Shown in pieces: positions 1 to 8,982 of a stretch of DNA of 64,000 nt (position 1 is the first letter of the stretch; each line of letters begins with the position of its first letter). Location of the stretch: NCBI GenBank assembly GCA_027487435.1, contig JAIYDP010000265.1, positions 1-64,000 of the forward strand, written 5' to 3'. The position numbers were made by a program, and so were the translations under genes. The stretch comes from Verrucomicrobiaceae bacterium (GTDB taxonomy: Bacteria > Verrucomicrobiota > Verrucomicrobiia > Verrucomicrobiales > Akkermansiaceae). The notes beneath the pieces were generated by a model. It did not search any database. It was not told the DNA's origin and saw only the letters and a list, made by a program, of their open reading frames with translations.

Positions 1-1016
1 CCACAATAACGCGATGCGATCACTGGCAGACCAAATGCCATAGCTTCCAATTGCGTTATAGCAAATCCATCTGAGATCGTTGGAAGAATGAAGACGTCTG
101 CACTTTGATAAAGCTTGCGAACTGTTTCTCCGTCAACCGATCCTGTAAACCTCACGTTGGGGTTATTGGAAATGTCTTCTGGGATCTTCACGCCAATGGG
201 GCCGGCAAAGACAAATTCTATTGGAGAATCCTTTAGTATCCTTATCGCATCAAAAAGTTGGCCCACACCCTTGCGCAGGATAACTTGCCCCAGAAACAAC
301 ACACTAAGCTTGCCACTAAGTTGCTTATCGGCTTTCGCCAGAACTGAGCTATGAGGAATCTCATAAGCAAGAGGAATCACGCGAATTTTGTCTTCCGAGA
401 TCTTCTGACGAATCAGTAATTCTTTCGACCATTCCGAATTAACAATGATGATATCTGCTAACTCAACTTCCTCCCGCCATTCATCCCAATACTGTTGTGA
501 TGGACGATCTTCATCCACAAGCTTTAACTGTTGATACTCTTTCGTTGCGGCATCAACGATGTCGTATTCGATTGGCCCCGGATCAATCTGACCGAGGATA
601 CATTTCATCCCACGTTTTTTCGCAATACGAAACGGCAACCGAGCCGTGTAACTGTAGGAAAAGCAAACATTTGCATCATCTTTCTTCTGTTCAAGAGATC
701 TTGCTGCAAACTTTTGAAACCATCGATTTCTCTTAAGAATCGCATCCCATGTCGCGCTCTTGCTCATTCGCATACGAATATCGAATGCAACACGCGAAAT
801 CGTCGCTGCTTGAACTAGATGATCAGGAACATCATCATGTCGCCGCAGCGATAGCGATTTGGAAGCTAATGCTACCAAGGGTTGGGCTTTGGCAGAGACC
901 CAGCTATCAGTAATGAGCGATTCGAGATTGCCCACACTATGAAGCATACGAGGAATCGCGTAATGCTCACGTGAACCAAGCTGAATACATATCCACTTGT
1001 TTTTCTCCGTTGTCAT
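1..1016 (-). CDS. Glycosyltransferase, family 4 type (3' end beyond window)
   Basis: The gene starts at 1016 and runs off the left edge, so at least 338 codons are present and the C-terminus is missing. The visible protein begins MTTEKNKWICIQLGSREHYA. The second half has the layout of a GT-B glycosyltransferase: a linker reading KLSVLFLGQVILRKGVGQL, then FAGPIGVKIPED, then the nucleotide-sugar pocket SADVFILPTISDGFAITQLE followed by AMAFGLPVIAS. That E-x7-E-like pocket is typical of retaining GT4 enzymes. The start overlaps the stop of the upstream acyltransferase gene as ATGA, so the two are probably translationally coupled. It is the last visible gene of the polysaccharide cluster and presumably adds one sugar of the repeat unit on the cytoplasmic face of the membrane. 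Donor and acceptor cannot be told from sequence. Confidence 0.85.
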   Translation of the reverse strand, partial: MTTEKNKWICIQLGSREHYAIPRMLHSVGNLESLITDSWVSAKAQPLVALASKSLSLRRHDDVPDHLVQAATISRVAFDIRMRMSKSATWDAILKRNRWFQKFAARSLEQKKDDANVCFSYSYTARLPFRIAKKRGMKCILGQIDPGPIEYDIVDAATKEYQQLKLVDEDRPSQQYWDEWREEVELADIIIVNSEWSKELLIRQKISEDKIRVIPLAYEIPHSSVLAKADKQLSGKLSVLFLGQVILRKGVGQLFDAIRILKDSPIEFVFAGPIGVKIPEDISNNPNVRFTGSVDGETVRKLYQSADVFILPTISDGFAITQLEAMAFGLPVIASRYC

Positions 1017-2149
1017 GAACTTCGAAATTTCGCAATAGTCGTTTTCATAAATTTACGCAAAACCTGAGTTCTTGACTCGAATAGCCACCAAAAAGCTCCG
1101 GAAATGATTAGTGATACAAGATTGAGTCCCAGAAACCAAATCACTCCCATAAAATCGAGTTGAAATAATTTCCCTCGAAGGAACACAGTCGTAATCAAAA
1201 ACATAATAGGAAAATGAATGATATAGAGAGAAAATGATATCTCAGAAAACCAAAAACTTAACTTTTTATGCCAACCATGGAAGCCCCATGCACCTAGAAG
1301 AGATGGCATCCATAAAGCGAAAGAAACTCCAACGATGAGATCTGGATAAGGTACCATATTCAGTTTTGCGGCTAGCATTGACACAAGAAACACACCACCG
1401 CCAACAAGAGTCCACACCCATCCTCTAGACAATTGTGAAAATCTCTCCTTGTTGCTGAAATACCAAACGACAACACCAAACATCCAAATTAATCCACCGA
1501 CAAGCAACTCATGTGGCAACACAAAGCAAAGTGCAGCAAGCAAGATGATATAGATAATGCGTACGCTACGATGTGTATCTTTGGTTAAAGCAGCGCAAGC
1601 CAGCAATGGGAAGAGGACATAATACCAAAATTCATAGGCTAAGCTCCATAATGGACCATTTGTTCCGAACACAGGAGCTACAACTGTTTGTAAAAAAAAC
1701 ACATTGTAAAAAAATGTGTTTACCCCATAACTGCTAGGACTCAAGGACGAGGGCCCTGAATTGAATAGCTTGTGGAACGCACCTTGATACGCCTCAGGCA
1801 ATACATTTGAACCGATCCCATCCAGCAGCAACGTCAAGAATAGTGCAGGGATGAGAACCATCCACAACCTAGACAAACGTGCCGTCGCGTAGTCAGACCA
1901 AGTAAACCGTTTCTTCGAAATAGCACCAAGAACAGAACCGCCGACAAAATACCCAGACAAAACGAAAAAGACCATCACGGCTTGATGGTGCAAGCTGGTC
2001 AATAAATAAAACAACTTCGCAAATACCGACTTCGAGATGAGTTGCTCTGAATCTACCATAACAAAGTTACGGGCATGTCCTGCCATCACCAATAAAGCAC
2101 TAGCTCCACGGATTAGATCCAATTTTTCGTCCCTAGTTTTCATCTGCAT
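1013..2149 (-). CDS. Membrane acyltransferase, OafA/acyltransferase-3 family
   Basis: This 378-residue protein is an integral membrane O-acyltransferase. The N-terminus LDLIRGASALLVMAGHARN carries the conserved R-G and H motif of the acyltransferase-3 family, and FVLSGYFVGG follows in the next helix. About ten hydrophobic segments can be seen, which fits the usual ten-helix core. Members of the family acetylate or otherwise acylate sugars of lipopolysaccharide, capsule or exopolysaccharide from a membrane donor. The gene sits 5 bp after the glycosyltransferase at 2155-3255 and overlaps the next gene by 4 bp, so it belongs to the same transcript. The acyl group and target sugar are unknown. 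Confidence 0.88.
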   Translation of the reverse strand: MQMKTRDEKLDLIRGASALLVMAGHARNFVMVDSEQLISKSVFAKLFYLLTSLHHQAVMVFFVLSGYFVGGSVLGAISKKRFTWSDYATARLSRLWMVLIPALFLTLLLDGIGSNVLPEAYQGAFHKLFNSGPSSLSPSSYGVNTFFYNVFFLQTVVAPVFGTNGPLWSLAYEFWYYVLFPLLACAALTKDTHRSVRIIYIILLAALCFVLPHELLVGGLIWMFGVVVWYFSNKERFSQLSRGWVWTLVGGGVFLVSMLAAKLNMVPYPDLIVGVSFALWMPSLLGAWGFHGWHKKLSFWFSEISFSLYIIHFPIMFLITTVFLRGKLFQLDFMGVIWFLGLNLVSLIISGAFWWLFESRTQVLRKFMKTTIAKFRSS

Positions 2150-2154
2150 TCTCT

Positions 2155-3255
2155 TTACACTTGGAGTTCCGAGTTAATTTTCGAACAAAAGGCTTTTGCG
2201 GAATACAGTAGGTCAAACTGTTGGCTATCTGCCAAAATTGGATTTTCTTGGTGATTCCACTGTGCAATGTAAGATCCAAGATTTTCAGGCTCTTTGACAA
2301 TTGCCACAAGAGACGTAAATTGCTTTTTCAGCAACTGAAACCAAGACGTATCTGAACCGATCACGGGGATTCCATACTTAACAGCATGTAGGGCAAAAGA
2401 CGAAATACCCGTATGTCCAGACTGAACCATTAACATTGCGTCTAATGAGCAGATATAGGAAAACATCTCATCATGATCGAGAAACCGATTGACCAAGATC
2501 AACCGAGATTTGGTTATTGGATCGATTTTCTCTAATTGATCGAGAATCTCCGGCGCAAACTTTCCTGCCAGTAAGATTCGTTGATTTGCCCGGATACTGC
2601 TAGCTGCACGGATGAGATAGTCAGCACCTTTCCTGCGGTCAATCCCACCGATACAACCCAAGATCTCTACATCTTGAGGCAAACCCAATGCCGTACGCGA
2701 AACTGATCGATCTTTTGCTGGTGGACTCGATAATGGATCTGCCAGATAGCCAATTTCCAGCCCCAACGGATTCAAACCCGTTTTTAGTGCCTCACATGGG
2801 ACTACATCCACAGAAAGAAATCTGCATCGAATGGCGAATCGAAACGTGATATACGAAAATAGATGAATCAATCGATCTCGTGTATTTTTGACAGGATAGC
2901 CAAACTTCGCGCGATGGAGTACGCAAACAACTTTACATCCGAAAATCAAAAACAAAGGAGAGAGTAGGAACAAAAACTGAGCAAGGCCATCTCCCGTGGG
3001 GATCAAAACTTTGTTCGGGCGGCAAGTAACGATCGCGAGGAATAAGAACCGCAGACGTGCTAAAGCGCTGCCCATTCCTTTACTGGAATGAGATCCAATT
3101 TTCTGATGAACCGTGCCATTTCCAAGAGAAATCTCTCCTTCTTCCGGGAGAAAATAAATCCATCCACCATCATTAGAAGCCAGTCCTTGATCAATCACCG
3201 ACAAATAATGGCGACGGTGACCATCAAGCGATGTTTCATAGACGAGATGTTTCAT
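2155..3255 (-). CDS. Glycosyltransferase of the polysaccharide cluster
   Basis: The protein is 366 residues long and starts MKHLVYETSLDGHRRHYLSV. It has a GT-B-like two-domain arrangement: a Rossmann N-terminal half with hydrophobic strands around residues 80-135, then a second half starting LGLPQDVEILGCIGGIDRRK, which resembles the start of GT1 C-terminal domains. Near the C-terminus SGISSFALHAVKYGIPVIGS corresponds to the donor pocket, although the usual E-x7-E is weakened. The gene is 15 bp from the pyruvyl transferase and 5 bp from the acyltransferase. It is likely a cytoplasmic or membrane-associated enzyme of repeat-unit assembly. The sugar specificity is not predictable. Confidence 0.75.
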   Translation of the reverse strand: MKHLVYETSLDGHRRHYLSVIDQGLASNDGGWIYFLPEEGEISLGNGTVHQKIGSHSSKGMGSALARLRFLFLAIVTCRPNKVLIPTGDGLAQFLFLLSPLFLIFGCKVVCVLHRAKFGYPVKNTRDRLIHLFSYITFRFAIRCRFLSVDVVPCEALKTGLNPLGLEIGYLADPLSSPPAKDRSVSRTALGLPQDVEILGCIGGIDRRKGADYLIRAASSIRANQRILLAGKFAPEILDQLEKIDPITKSRLILVNRFLDHDEMFSYICSLDAMLMVQSGHTGISSFALHAVKYGIPVIGSDTSWFQLLKKQFTSLVAIVKEPENLGSYIAQWNHQENPILADSQQFDLLYSAKAFCSKINSELQV

Positions 3256-3269
3256 ACATGAAAATGAGA

Positions 3270-4394
3270 TCAGCTATCGTTCGAAAGCGCATTCAATAAT
3301 TGAGCCGCCGATGCACTGCCCATTTCTCTGAGTTTACTCGCTACATTGCTTGCATCGAACCCGAAGAAGCGAGAATCAGTGATGCGCTCTATATGGTTCG
3401 GCGATGTCAACAGGAAGTGACCTAAGCCGACACGATCTAACAAATCCTGCATCCTCTCAGCACGCCAGTCTTCGGCGTATGCAACCAATTTTCGACCAAA
3501 CTTTAAGGAAAAAACGCACCCGTGGAAAGAATCTGTAACCACATATTCCGCATTATGGATGAGTTCTAACCAATCCTCTGGGGAGCCAGATTTCTCATAC
3601 CGTTGACATCCTGGAATAAGATGTGCGTTTTCAGAACAAATCTGTATAATGGGAATATCTGCTGCTATCGCACGCAACTGCTGTATAATAGCTTCAGCCA
3701 TTGCAGATTGCCCTTCGTCTATTGAATACAGCAGAATGTAGGGAGGCTGCTTAGCAGGCACTTCACGAATGGGCCATGTAATGTCAGGTAGAAGCGTTGG
3801 ATCAACCACCAACGGGACATTTCGATCAGTCACACTTTCCACAACTTCCTTCGTGAGTTGGTTTCTAGAAAATACAGCGTCAAATGCAGCAATCTGCTTG
3901 GCTGCAAGGTTGAGCATTTGCACCGGCTGCTGTTTTTTCCCAAAACAAGCTGCATAAGAAATCTTTTTGCAACTGGAGTTGTGGATTTGTTCCATGAAAT
4001 AATAACTATCAAATGAATTCTCAAGATGCCAATTGAGATTCCATACTTGATCACTACCGCAAATGACAGCGTAAGAATCGCGCTGCAGCTTTAATGATTG
4101 CTCTAACGTTTTCGCATCATGGTTGATGCTCATGTATTTTTTCCTAAAATTTTGAAAACGCAACCTACGAGGTAATGTGCGGAGTTTTTGCAGTACCAAC
4201 TTCATCCGAATTTTACCACCAGACTTGATACCACGAAGCAGCGCAGAGGATGGAACCATGTACTCAGGAATATACGCAGGAAAAGAAACCAAAAACTTAT
4301 TTGTTTTTAAGAACTGCTGCAAAGCATACGCCTGAAGAACAGCCCCGTAATTCTGGTTAAAGTGAAATGTTAAAATGGTTACTCTTTTGTTCAT
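3270..4394 (-). CDS. Polysaccharide pyruvyl transferase family protein
   Basis: The 374-residue protein matches the polysaccharide pyruvyl transferase family, which adds ketal-linked pyruvate from phosphoenolpyruvate to sugars. Diagnostic stretches are VTILTFHFNQNYGAVLQAYA at the N-terminus, YAVICGSDQVWNLNWH near residue 110, ISYAACFGKK, and AEYVVTDSFHGCVFSLKFGR near residue 285. The TDSFHG motif holds the residues that bind the phosphoenolpyruvate phosphate in characterised relatives. Its start overlaps the flippase stop by 4 bp (ATGA). Some family members without proven pyruvyl transfer exist, so the exact reaction is an inference. Confidence 0.87.
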   Translation of the reverse strand: MNKRVTILTFHFNQNYGAVLQAYALQQFLKTNKFLVSFPAYIPEYMVPSSALLRGIKSGGKIRMKLVLQKLRTLPRRLRFQNFRKKYMSINHDAKTLEQSLKLQRDSYAVICGSDQVWNLNWHLENSFDSYYFMEQIHNSSCKKISYAACFGKKQQPVQMLNLAAKQIAAFDAVFSRNQLTKEVVESVTDRNVPLVVDPTLLPDITWPIREVPAKQPPYILLYSIDEGQSAMAEAIIQQLRAIAADIPIIQICSENAHLIPGCQRYEKSGSPEDWLELIHNAEYVVTDSFHGCVFSLKFGRKLVAYAEDWRAERMQDLLDRVGLGHFLLTSPNHIERITDSRFFGFDASNVASKLREMGSASAAQLLNALSNDS

Positions 4395-5788
4395 GATCGG
4401 AGACTCAATGATAAAGATTTAAATTTTAGTGCCAACGCACCGACGAGAACGACAATTCCTAGAATCGTAGAAACAATAGAAATAGGAATGTATTTTTGAG
4501 CAGTCAGATCCAGCAGAACTACGCCAGTAAAAAGAAGAAATCCGGGTAGTACGGACTTAAGGAAGATTGTCTTAGTATTCGGTAAAACCATCGAGGTTGT
4601 GAAAGAATGAATGACAATCGTGAGAATCGGCCTACAGGCGAGAGCGATAGCGATGACCATCAAACCTTGGCTATGGAATGCGAGAACCAAGATAATATTT
4701 AGTAGAACCTGTAAGAAGGCATGAAGTAAACCGATCCCCGGCTTACCTACGGACTTATACAACGTCATAGGCACTATCAAAGTACATTGCATCACGCCAA
4801 GAAGCGCTAGCACTTGCAGAATCGGAATCGAGTTCTCCCATTTGCTACCAAGAATGCCTGTAGCGAGGTAGGGCGCAACGATATATAATCCACCAAACGC
4901 CACGGCGCCAATGTAGCAACAATTTGACAAGCTTTTGTAGAAGGAATCGGTCAGATTTTTTATGTTATTCTGCAAAGATGCATAATGTGGAAACATGACC
5001 TGAGCTAAGCCCATGATGAAAAGCGAACTTATTCGATTGATCCCCTCCGAAGCAATCGAGTAGATACCGACCTCTCTTGCTGTAAAAAAGAAACCTAGTA
5101 CGAATCGATCTGTTCTAGCAGAAATGGAAGACAGTATTCCGGTAGCTAGGGCTTTATAGCCAAATTGGAAAATTTGCTTGGCATCATTTTTCTTGAATTG
5201 CCAAGCAGGAAGCCACCCGCTGCACTTCCATACCATGACGGTTTTGATCGTATTTGAGACAAGCGATTGAATGATGATGGCCCAACCTCCCATACCGAGT
5301 TGCGCAGCTACAATGCCCATGCAACATCCAACAAGATCTGATGCTATTCCTCGTCGGGCTAAAACTTTGTTATTGAGGTCAGCTCTTAGCAAGCTGGTAG
5401 GGATATTTCCTAATGCAGAAATGGGAATTCCTATCGCTAAAACAGCTAGATATTGGCCAATTTTGGGATTATCTGATAATGGAACTGTACATGTAATAAC
5501 GAAAACGATAGCTGTCCCAAGAAGTGCCAAACAAAGATTAAGCCAAAACGCTGTCGATACATAGCACTGATCACGGTCATTTTTCTGAATGACGGCATCT
5601 CCAATGCCAGCTTCTGTAAGACTCATAAAGAGTGCAGACCAAGCCGAAGCAATCGCCACGATGCCAAATTCTTCAGGTCCAACCAACCGCGCAATAAAGA
5701 GAAAGGTAATGAGTGAGAAAACTTGGGCGGAGCCGTTTTCGACATAAGACCAAATTCCAGACTTTAGGATGTTACGCTCAGATGGCAT
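4391..5788 (-). CDS. Wzx-type oligosaccharide flippase (MOP superfamily)
   Basis: This 465-residue polytopic membrane protein begins with an amphipathic stretch and then SGIWSYVENGSAQVFSLITF, typical of Wzx/RfbX and MurJ-like MOP exporters. Around twelve to fourteen hydrophobic segments can be counted. LVGPEEFGIVAIASAWSALF is the characteristic second-helix loop of this family. In O-antigen and capsule clusters such proteins flip undecaprenyl-linked repeat units across the inner membrane. It follows the SDR reductase by 11 bp and overlaps the pyruvyl transferase, so it is central to the operon. No Wzy polymerase was recognised inside the window; it may lie beyond the left edge. Confidence 0.88.
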   Translation of the reverse strand: MPSERNILKSGIWSYVENGSAQVFSLITFLFIARLVGPEEFGIVAIASAWSALFMSLTEAGIGDAVIQKNDRDQCYVSTAFWLNLCLALLGTAIVFVITCTVPLSDNPKIGQYLAVLAIGIPISALGNIPTSLLRADLNNKVLARRGIASDLVGCCMGIVAAQLGMGGWAIIIQSLVSNTIKTVMVWKCSGWLPAWQFKKNDAKQIFQFGYKALATGILSSISARTDRFVLGFFFTAREVGIYSIASEGINRISSLFIMGLAQVMFPHYASLQNNIKNLTDSFYKSLSNCCYIGAVAFGGLYIVAPYLATGILGSKWENSIPILQVLALLGVMQCTLIVPMTLYKSVGKPGIGLLHAFLQVLLNIILVLAFHSQGLMVIAIALACRPILTIVIHSFTTSMVLPNTKTIFLKSVLPGFLLFTGVVLLDLTAQKYIPISIVSTILGIVVLVGALALKFKSLSLSLRS

Positions 5789-5799
5789 GATATCCTTGC

Positions 5800-6633
5800 T
5801 TATTGTTGCGGCACATAACGCATCACTTCATTTTTGCGCATGGGTAACGCACCTGTCAGTAGCGTTCCCGTTGCTCCGAGACGTTCCCATTCTTTTTTGG
5901 CAAAGTTTGCAAGCGTTTGCGGTGAACCTGTCCCAAGATTTTCGATTTTCGGGCTACCAGCCGTAAGGTCTGTTCGCGAAATGGCTCTGACAAAGGCCGC
6001 AGCAACATCGGTGACATTGATGAAATCGCGAATTTGCAGCCCTTCACTCATAGGCAAATCTTGGCCAAGCAATGCTGCTTTGCGCAACGACGGCCAAAAT
6101 CGACCTTCGGCTTCCCCTTCGCCATAGACCTGAAAAATGCGTAAGAAGAGAAATTCGAGGTTTTCTTCACAGGCCAATGCATGGAACGCAACGGATGCTG
6201 CTGCTTTGGATGCTGGATAACTGGTGGTCGGCTCCAAAGGGGCATCGGTCGGGATGAAATCGTATCGCTCTCCTGCGCGACCGTATTCGAAACAAGATCC
6301 TGCTACAATGAAACGTCGAATGCCTGCCTCAACAGCGCTTCGCATCAGGCTGATTGGATGAACCACATTGTGTAGGATGCAATTTTCTAAGGTATCGTAA
6401 GGAACATTGGCCGAATGAGCCGCTAAGTGAACAACCACTTTACAGCCGATCATTTGCTCCGCTGTTACTTCCTGCATCGGCAGATCAATCCATGTTGGCT
6501 CTGCGTTGAGGGGGATGCGCGACTTCGAATCAACAGATCGCCTGAGCGCAATGATTTCGTGACCTGCTGCGTGGGCTTGGTTGATGAAATGCGAGCCAAT
6601 GAATCCCGTGCCGCCTGTGAGGAAGAGTTTCAT
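5800..6633 (-). CDS. NAD-dependent epimerase/dehydratase (SDR), probable CDP-sugar 4-reductase
   Basis: The 277-residue protein is an extended short-chain dehydrogenase. It starts MKLFLTGGTGFIGSHFINQA with the Gly-rich dinucleotide motif, has VVHLAAHSANVPY in strand 4, and the catalytic Tyr-Lys pair in SYPASKAA with Ser upstream in VAGSCFEYG. The length is short for an epimerase and closer to RfbJ/AscF-type 4-ketoreductases of CDP-dideoxysugar pathways. In this operon it follows the cytidylyltransferase, 4,6-dehydratase, C3-dehydratase and 3,5-epimerase genes, so the last reduction of a CDP-4-keto-3,6-dideoxyhexose is the likely reaction. This role is inferred from context. Confidence 0.78.
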   Translation of the reverse strand: MKLFLTGGTGFIGSHFINQAHAAGHEIIALRRSVDSKSRIPLNAEPTWIDLPMQEVTAEQMIGCKVVVHLAAHSANVPYDTLENCILHNVVHPISLMRSAVEAGIRRFIVAGSCFEYGRAGERYDFIPTDAPLEPTTSYPASKAAASVAFHALACEENLEFLFLRIFQVYGEGEAEGRFWPSLRKAALLGQDLPMSEGLQIRDFINVTDVAAAFVRAISRTDLTAGSPKIENLGTGSPQTLANFAKKEWERLGATGTLLTGALPMRKNEVMRYVPQQ

Positions 6634-6635
6634 CG

Positions 6636-6797
6636 TCAGCGGTTGAGAGTTGGAGAAAACATAAAAATGGCACGCACTTCTTTTTTGATGCGATCTTCAT
6701 CCCAATCCGGGTGGAGTTTGCGCAAGGCATTTTCCTTGAGTGTTCGCGCGCTCCAGTAGAGCGCGGAGGCCGTGGCGAGCTTTTGCGCTGTTGTCAG
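6636..6797 (-). CDS. Small conserved-looking protein, CTG start or frameshifted
   Basis: A 53-codon frame ends with TGA at 6636, only 2 bp before the SDR gene starts. It reads TTAQKLATASALYWSARTL at its N-terminus and then has HPDWDEDRIKKEVRAIF. This resembles a family of short proteins of Verrucomicrobia and other phyla that carry an M-T-x-x-Q-K-L start and an H-P-D-W-x-E motif; that resemblance is from memory. No ATG, GTG or TTG opens the frame in the right place. CTG at 6797-6795 aligns with the expected methionine. An ATG at 6817 opens a different frame that ends after seven codons at a TGA overlapping the CTG. Either CTG starts translation, or a one-base change has split the gene. The function is unknown. 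Confidence 0.55.
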   Translation of the reverse strand: MTTAQKLATASALYWSARTLKENALRKLHPDWDEDRIKKEVRAIFMFSPTLNR

Positions 6798-6825
6798 CGT
6801 TTGCGTTCTTGCGGCATGGTTGGAC

Positions 6826-7386
6826 TTACGTCAGAAGGGACGATCCGAAGGGACTGGCAAAATCGACGAAGCGCGGGTGGGCGAGGTCTCTAGTAGAAAT
6901 GGTGGGTGTGATGTCATCGATCGGCCAGTCGAAGCCAAAAGAGTTCCAGAGAATTCCTGCATCATGATCGGGAGCATGCACGGCATCGGTTTTATAGACG
7001 AGGCACGAGTTGTCCTCCAAACTCAGAAATCCATGGGCGAATCCGACAGGGATGTGAACCATGTGGCGGTTTGCAGCCGACAACTCAAAACCAATGGACT
7101 TGCCGAAGGTGGGCGAATCTTTTCTTAGATCCAGCAGAACATCAAGGACTTTGCCCGTGATGCAATAGACGAGCTTTTGATGAGCATGAGGTGGAACCTG
7201 AAAATGCATTCCGCGCAGAACTCCCGCAGCCGAAGTCGAAAAGAATTCCTCGCGGACGGTCATTTCGATCCCATGCTTCGCAAGCTGATCTTCGTGAAAG
7301 GGCTTGACGAAATTGCCTCTTGCGTCTTCGAACACAAAAGGTCGCAAGATTTTTACACCTGGCAGTGGTTCAGAAATGAGCTGCAT
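6826..7386 (-). CDS. dTDP-4-dehydrorhamnose 3,5-epimerase (RmlC) family protein
   Basis: The 186-residue protein is a cupin-type sugar epimerase of RmlC length. The family markers are present: RGMHFQVPPHAHQKLVYCI with the catalytic-dyad His, LDLRKDSPTFG, and IPVGFAHGFLSLEDN. In RmlC a T-x-D-Y-Y segment provides the catalytic tyrosine; here it reads TDAVHAPDHD, so that tyrosine pair is not conserved. The change suggests a different stereochemical outcome or a CDP-sugar substrate, as in AscE of the ascarylose pathway. No rmlA, rmlB or rmlD homologue for dTDP-rhamnose is present nearby, which also argues for a CDP-sugar role. This substrate assignment is inference. Confidence 0.82.
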   Translation of the reverse strand: MQLISEPLPGVKILRPFVFEDARGNFVKPFHEDQLAKHGIEMTVREEFFSTSAAGVLRGMHFQVPPHAHQKLVYCITGKVLDVLLDLRKDSPTFGKSIGFELSAANRHMVHIPVGFAHGFLSLEDNSCLVYKTDAVHAPDHDAGILWNSFGFDWPIDDITPTISTRDLAHPRFVDFASPFGSSLLT

Positions 7387-7408
7387 CGTTTCAAGTCAGC
7401 AAGCTTAG

Positions 7409-8962
7409 TTATGAGATTTTTTCTGCAACGAAGTCGCAGATGACTTTGACCATGTAGTCGATTTGCGTGCTGGTCAGGCCGGGATAGGTGCCGAGGAACA
7501 AGGTTTGGTTCATGATGCGATCCGCTTCGGGAAGTTCGCAGGAAACTCGAACCGCTGCGGGGTTGTCGCGGCGGAGTTGCACGAAGGCGGGTTGGCGAAC
7601 GAGATTGCCACCGAAGAGCATTCGATTTCCGATCTTATGTGCATCGAGATTGCGAACAAACTCCGTGCGGGTGAAAGGTGCGGATTCTTTGATGGTGATT
7701 TTGAAGCCGAACCATGAGCAATCGGTGTAGCAACCGGTATCGTCCCAGGAGAAATTCGAATCGAGAGGGGATTCGGGGTTTTCTGGTGCATGCCATGCTG
7801 TAGCGTGGGTAGGCAGAGCGAATTCCATATGTGCCTCAAGACCGTGAAGCCCGCGGCGGAGTTGCTCCCAGTTGCGCTTGCGCGCTTCAATGAAAGCCGG
7901 GAGGCGCTTCACCTGCACTCGCCCAATGGCGGCTTGAATGTCGAGCGGCTTGAGGTTGAATCCGAGGTGGCTGTAGATGTATTTGTGATCGTAGCCCTCG
8001 GGTAGTTCTCCTAATTGCCATTGGAAGCGCTTGCCGCAGGTATCGTCCTTGCCGGAGGGGCACCAACAATCGCGCCCCCAATCGCGAAAGCTTTCTGCGT
8101 ATGTTTTGAGCGGGGGTTTGCGGATGATGCTGACCGCGCCACCCTCTCCCATGGTCAGGTGGTGTGGAGGGTAAAAGGATTGGGTAGAGAGATCGCCAAA
8201 GGAACCGGTAGGTGCTGTGATCACGGAGTCATTTCCCTCGCCCGTAATTCGGATGATCGGGTGCTGGCCTTTTTCGGCGATTTTGATGAGGTGATCGAGG
8301 CCAAGAGCACGAGCTTTGCCGAGAGGTAAGGTGTAAGTGCAGCCTAAGGCATCGCAATTGTCCTCAACCAACCAAAGGTCATATTTTTGGCAGAATTCAA
8401 GAACTGTGACGAGTTCAAAAGGATTACCCAAGGCGTGGGCCATCATTACCGCTTTGGTTTTACCTGGCGAAAAGGCTGCTTCGAGTTGTGAGCAGTTAGC
8501 GTTTCCTGTTTTCACCATGGCGTCGATGAATACCGGCACAGCGCCACATTGAATGATAGGTGCTACAGTCGTGGGGAAACCCGCAGCAACGGTGATGACT
8601 TCATCGCCTGGGTTGATGCGTTTGTGGGGAGGTAACTTATGGGTAGTCAGAGCAGAAAAGGCAACAAGGTTGGCACTGGAACCTGAATTGACGAGTAGAG
8701 AATGCTTCACGCCTAGAAATGCAGCCAACTCGCTCTCCATCGCTTCGCCTTCGGGTCCTAGGGTCAACCAGAAATCGAGGGTCGAGGAGACTGCGGCTTC
8801 TACTTCATCTGGAGTGAAAACCCTTGCAGCGTAGGGAATGGTTTGGCCGACGGTGTATTCGGCTCTGGCCGGATCATCGGCAGGGAGATTTCCGCTGTGA
8901 GTGAGCCGTGAATATTCACGTGTCAGGCGGAGGATTTCTGTTTTAAGTTCGGATGGTGACAT
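7409..8962 (-). CDS. rfbH: CDP-4-dehydro-6-deoxyglucose C3-dehydratase, E1 (RfbH/DdhC type)
   Basis: This is an aspartate-aminotransferase-fold PLP enzyme. The PLP lysine is replaced by histidine in SFYPPHHLTMGEGG, the hallmark of E1 dehydratases, which bind PMP and remove the C3 hydroxyl. A cysteine-rich loop follows, RDWGRDCWCPSGKDDTCGKR, matching the [2Fe-2S] ligand region. An extra segment of about 35-40 residues lies between DNCDALGCTY and GSFGDLSTQ. The frame is open to 9001, but Met at 8962 (MSPSELKTEILRLTREY) matches known family starts and leaves 20 bp to the upstream stop, so it was chosen; the protein is then 517 residues. Family members are about 440 residues. No E3 reductase gene is visible in the window. 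Confidence 0.9.
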   Translation of the reverse strand: MSPSELKTEILRLTREYSRLTHSGNLPADDPARAEYTVGQTIPYAARVFTPDEVEAAVSSTLDFWLTLGPEGEAMESELAAFLGVKHSLLVNSGSSANLVAFSALTTHKLPPHKRINPGDEVITVAAGFPTTVAPIIQCGAVPVFIDAMVKTGNANCSQLEAAFSPGKTKAVMMAHALGNPFELVTVLEFCQKYDLWLVEDNCDALGCTYTLPLGKARALGLDHLIKIAEKGQHPIIRITGEGNDSVITAPTGSFGDLSTQSFYPPHHLTMGEGGAVSIIRKPPLKTYAESFRDWGRDCWCPSGKDDTCGKRFQWQLGELPEGYDHKYIYSHLGFNLKPLDIQAAIGRVQVKRLPAFIEARKRNWEQLRRGLHGLEAHMEFALPTHATAWHAPENPESPLDSNFSWDDTGCYTDCSWFGFKITIKESAPFTRTEFVRNLDAHKIGNRMLFGGNLVRQPAFVQLRRDNPAAVRVSCELPEADRIMNQTLFLGTYPGLTSTQIDYMVKVICDFVAEKIS

Positions 8963-8982
8963 AGTCGAAGAAGAATAGGGGT

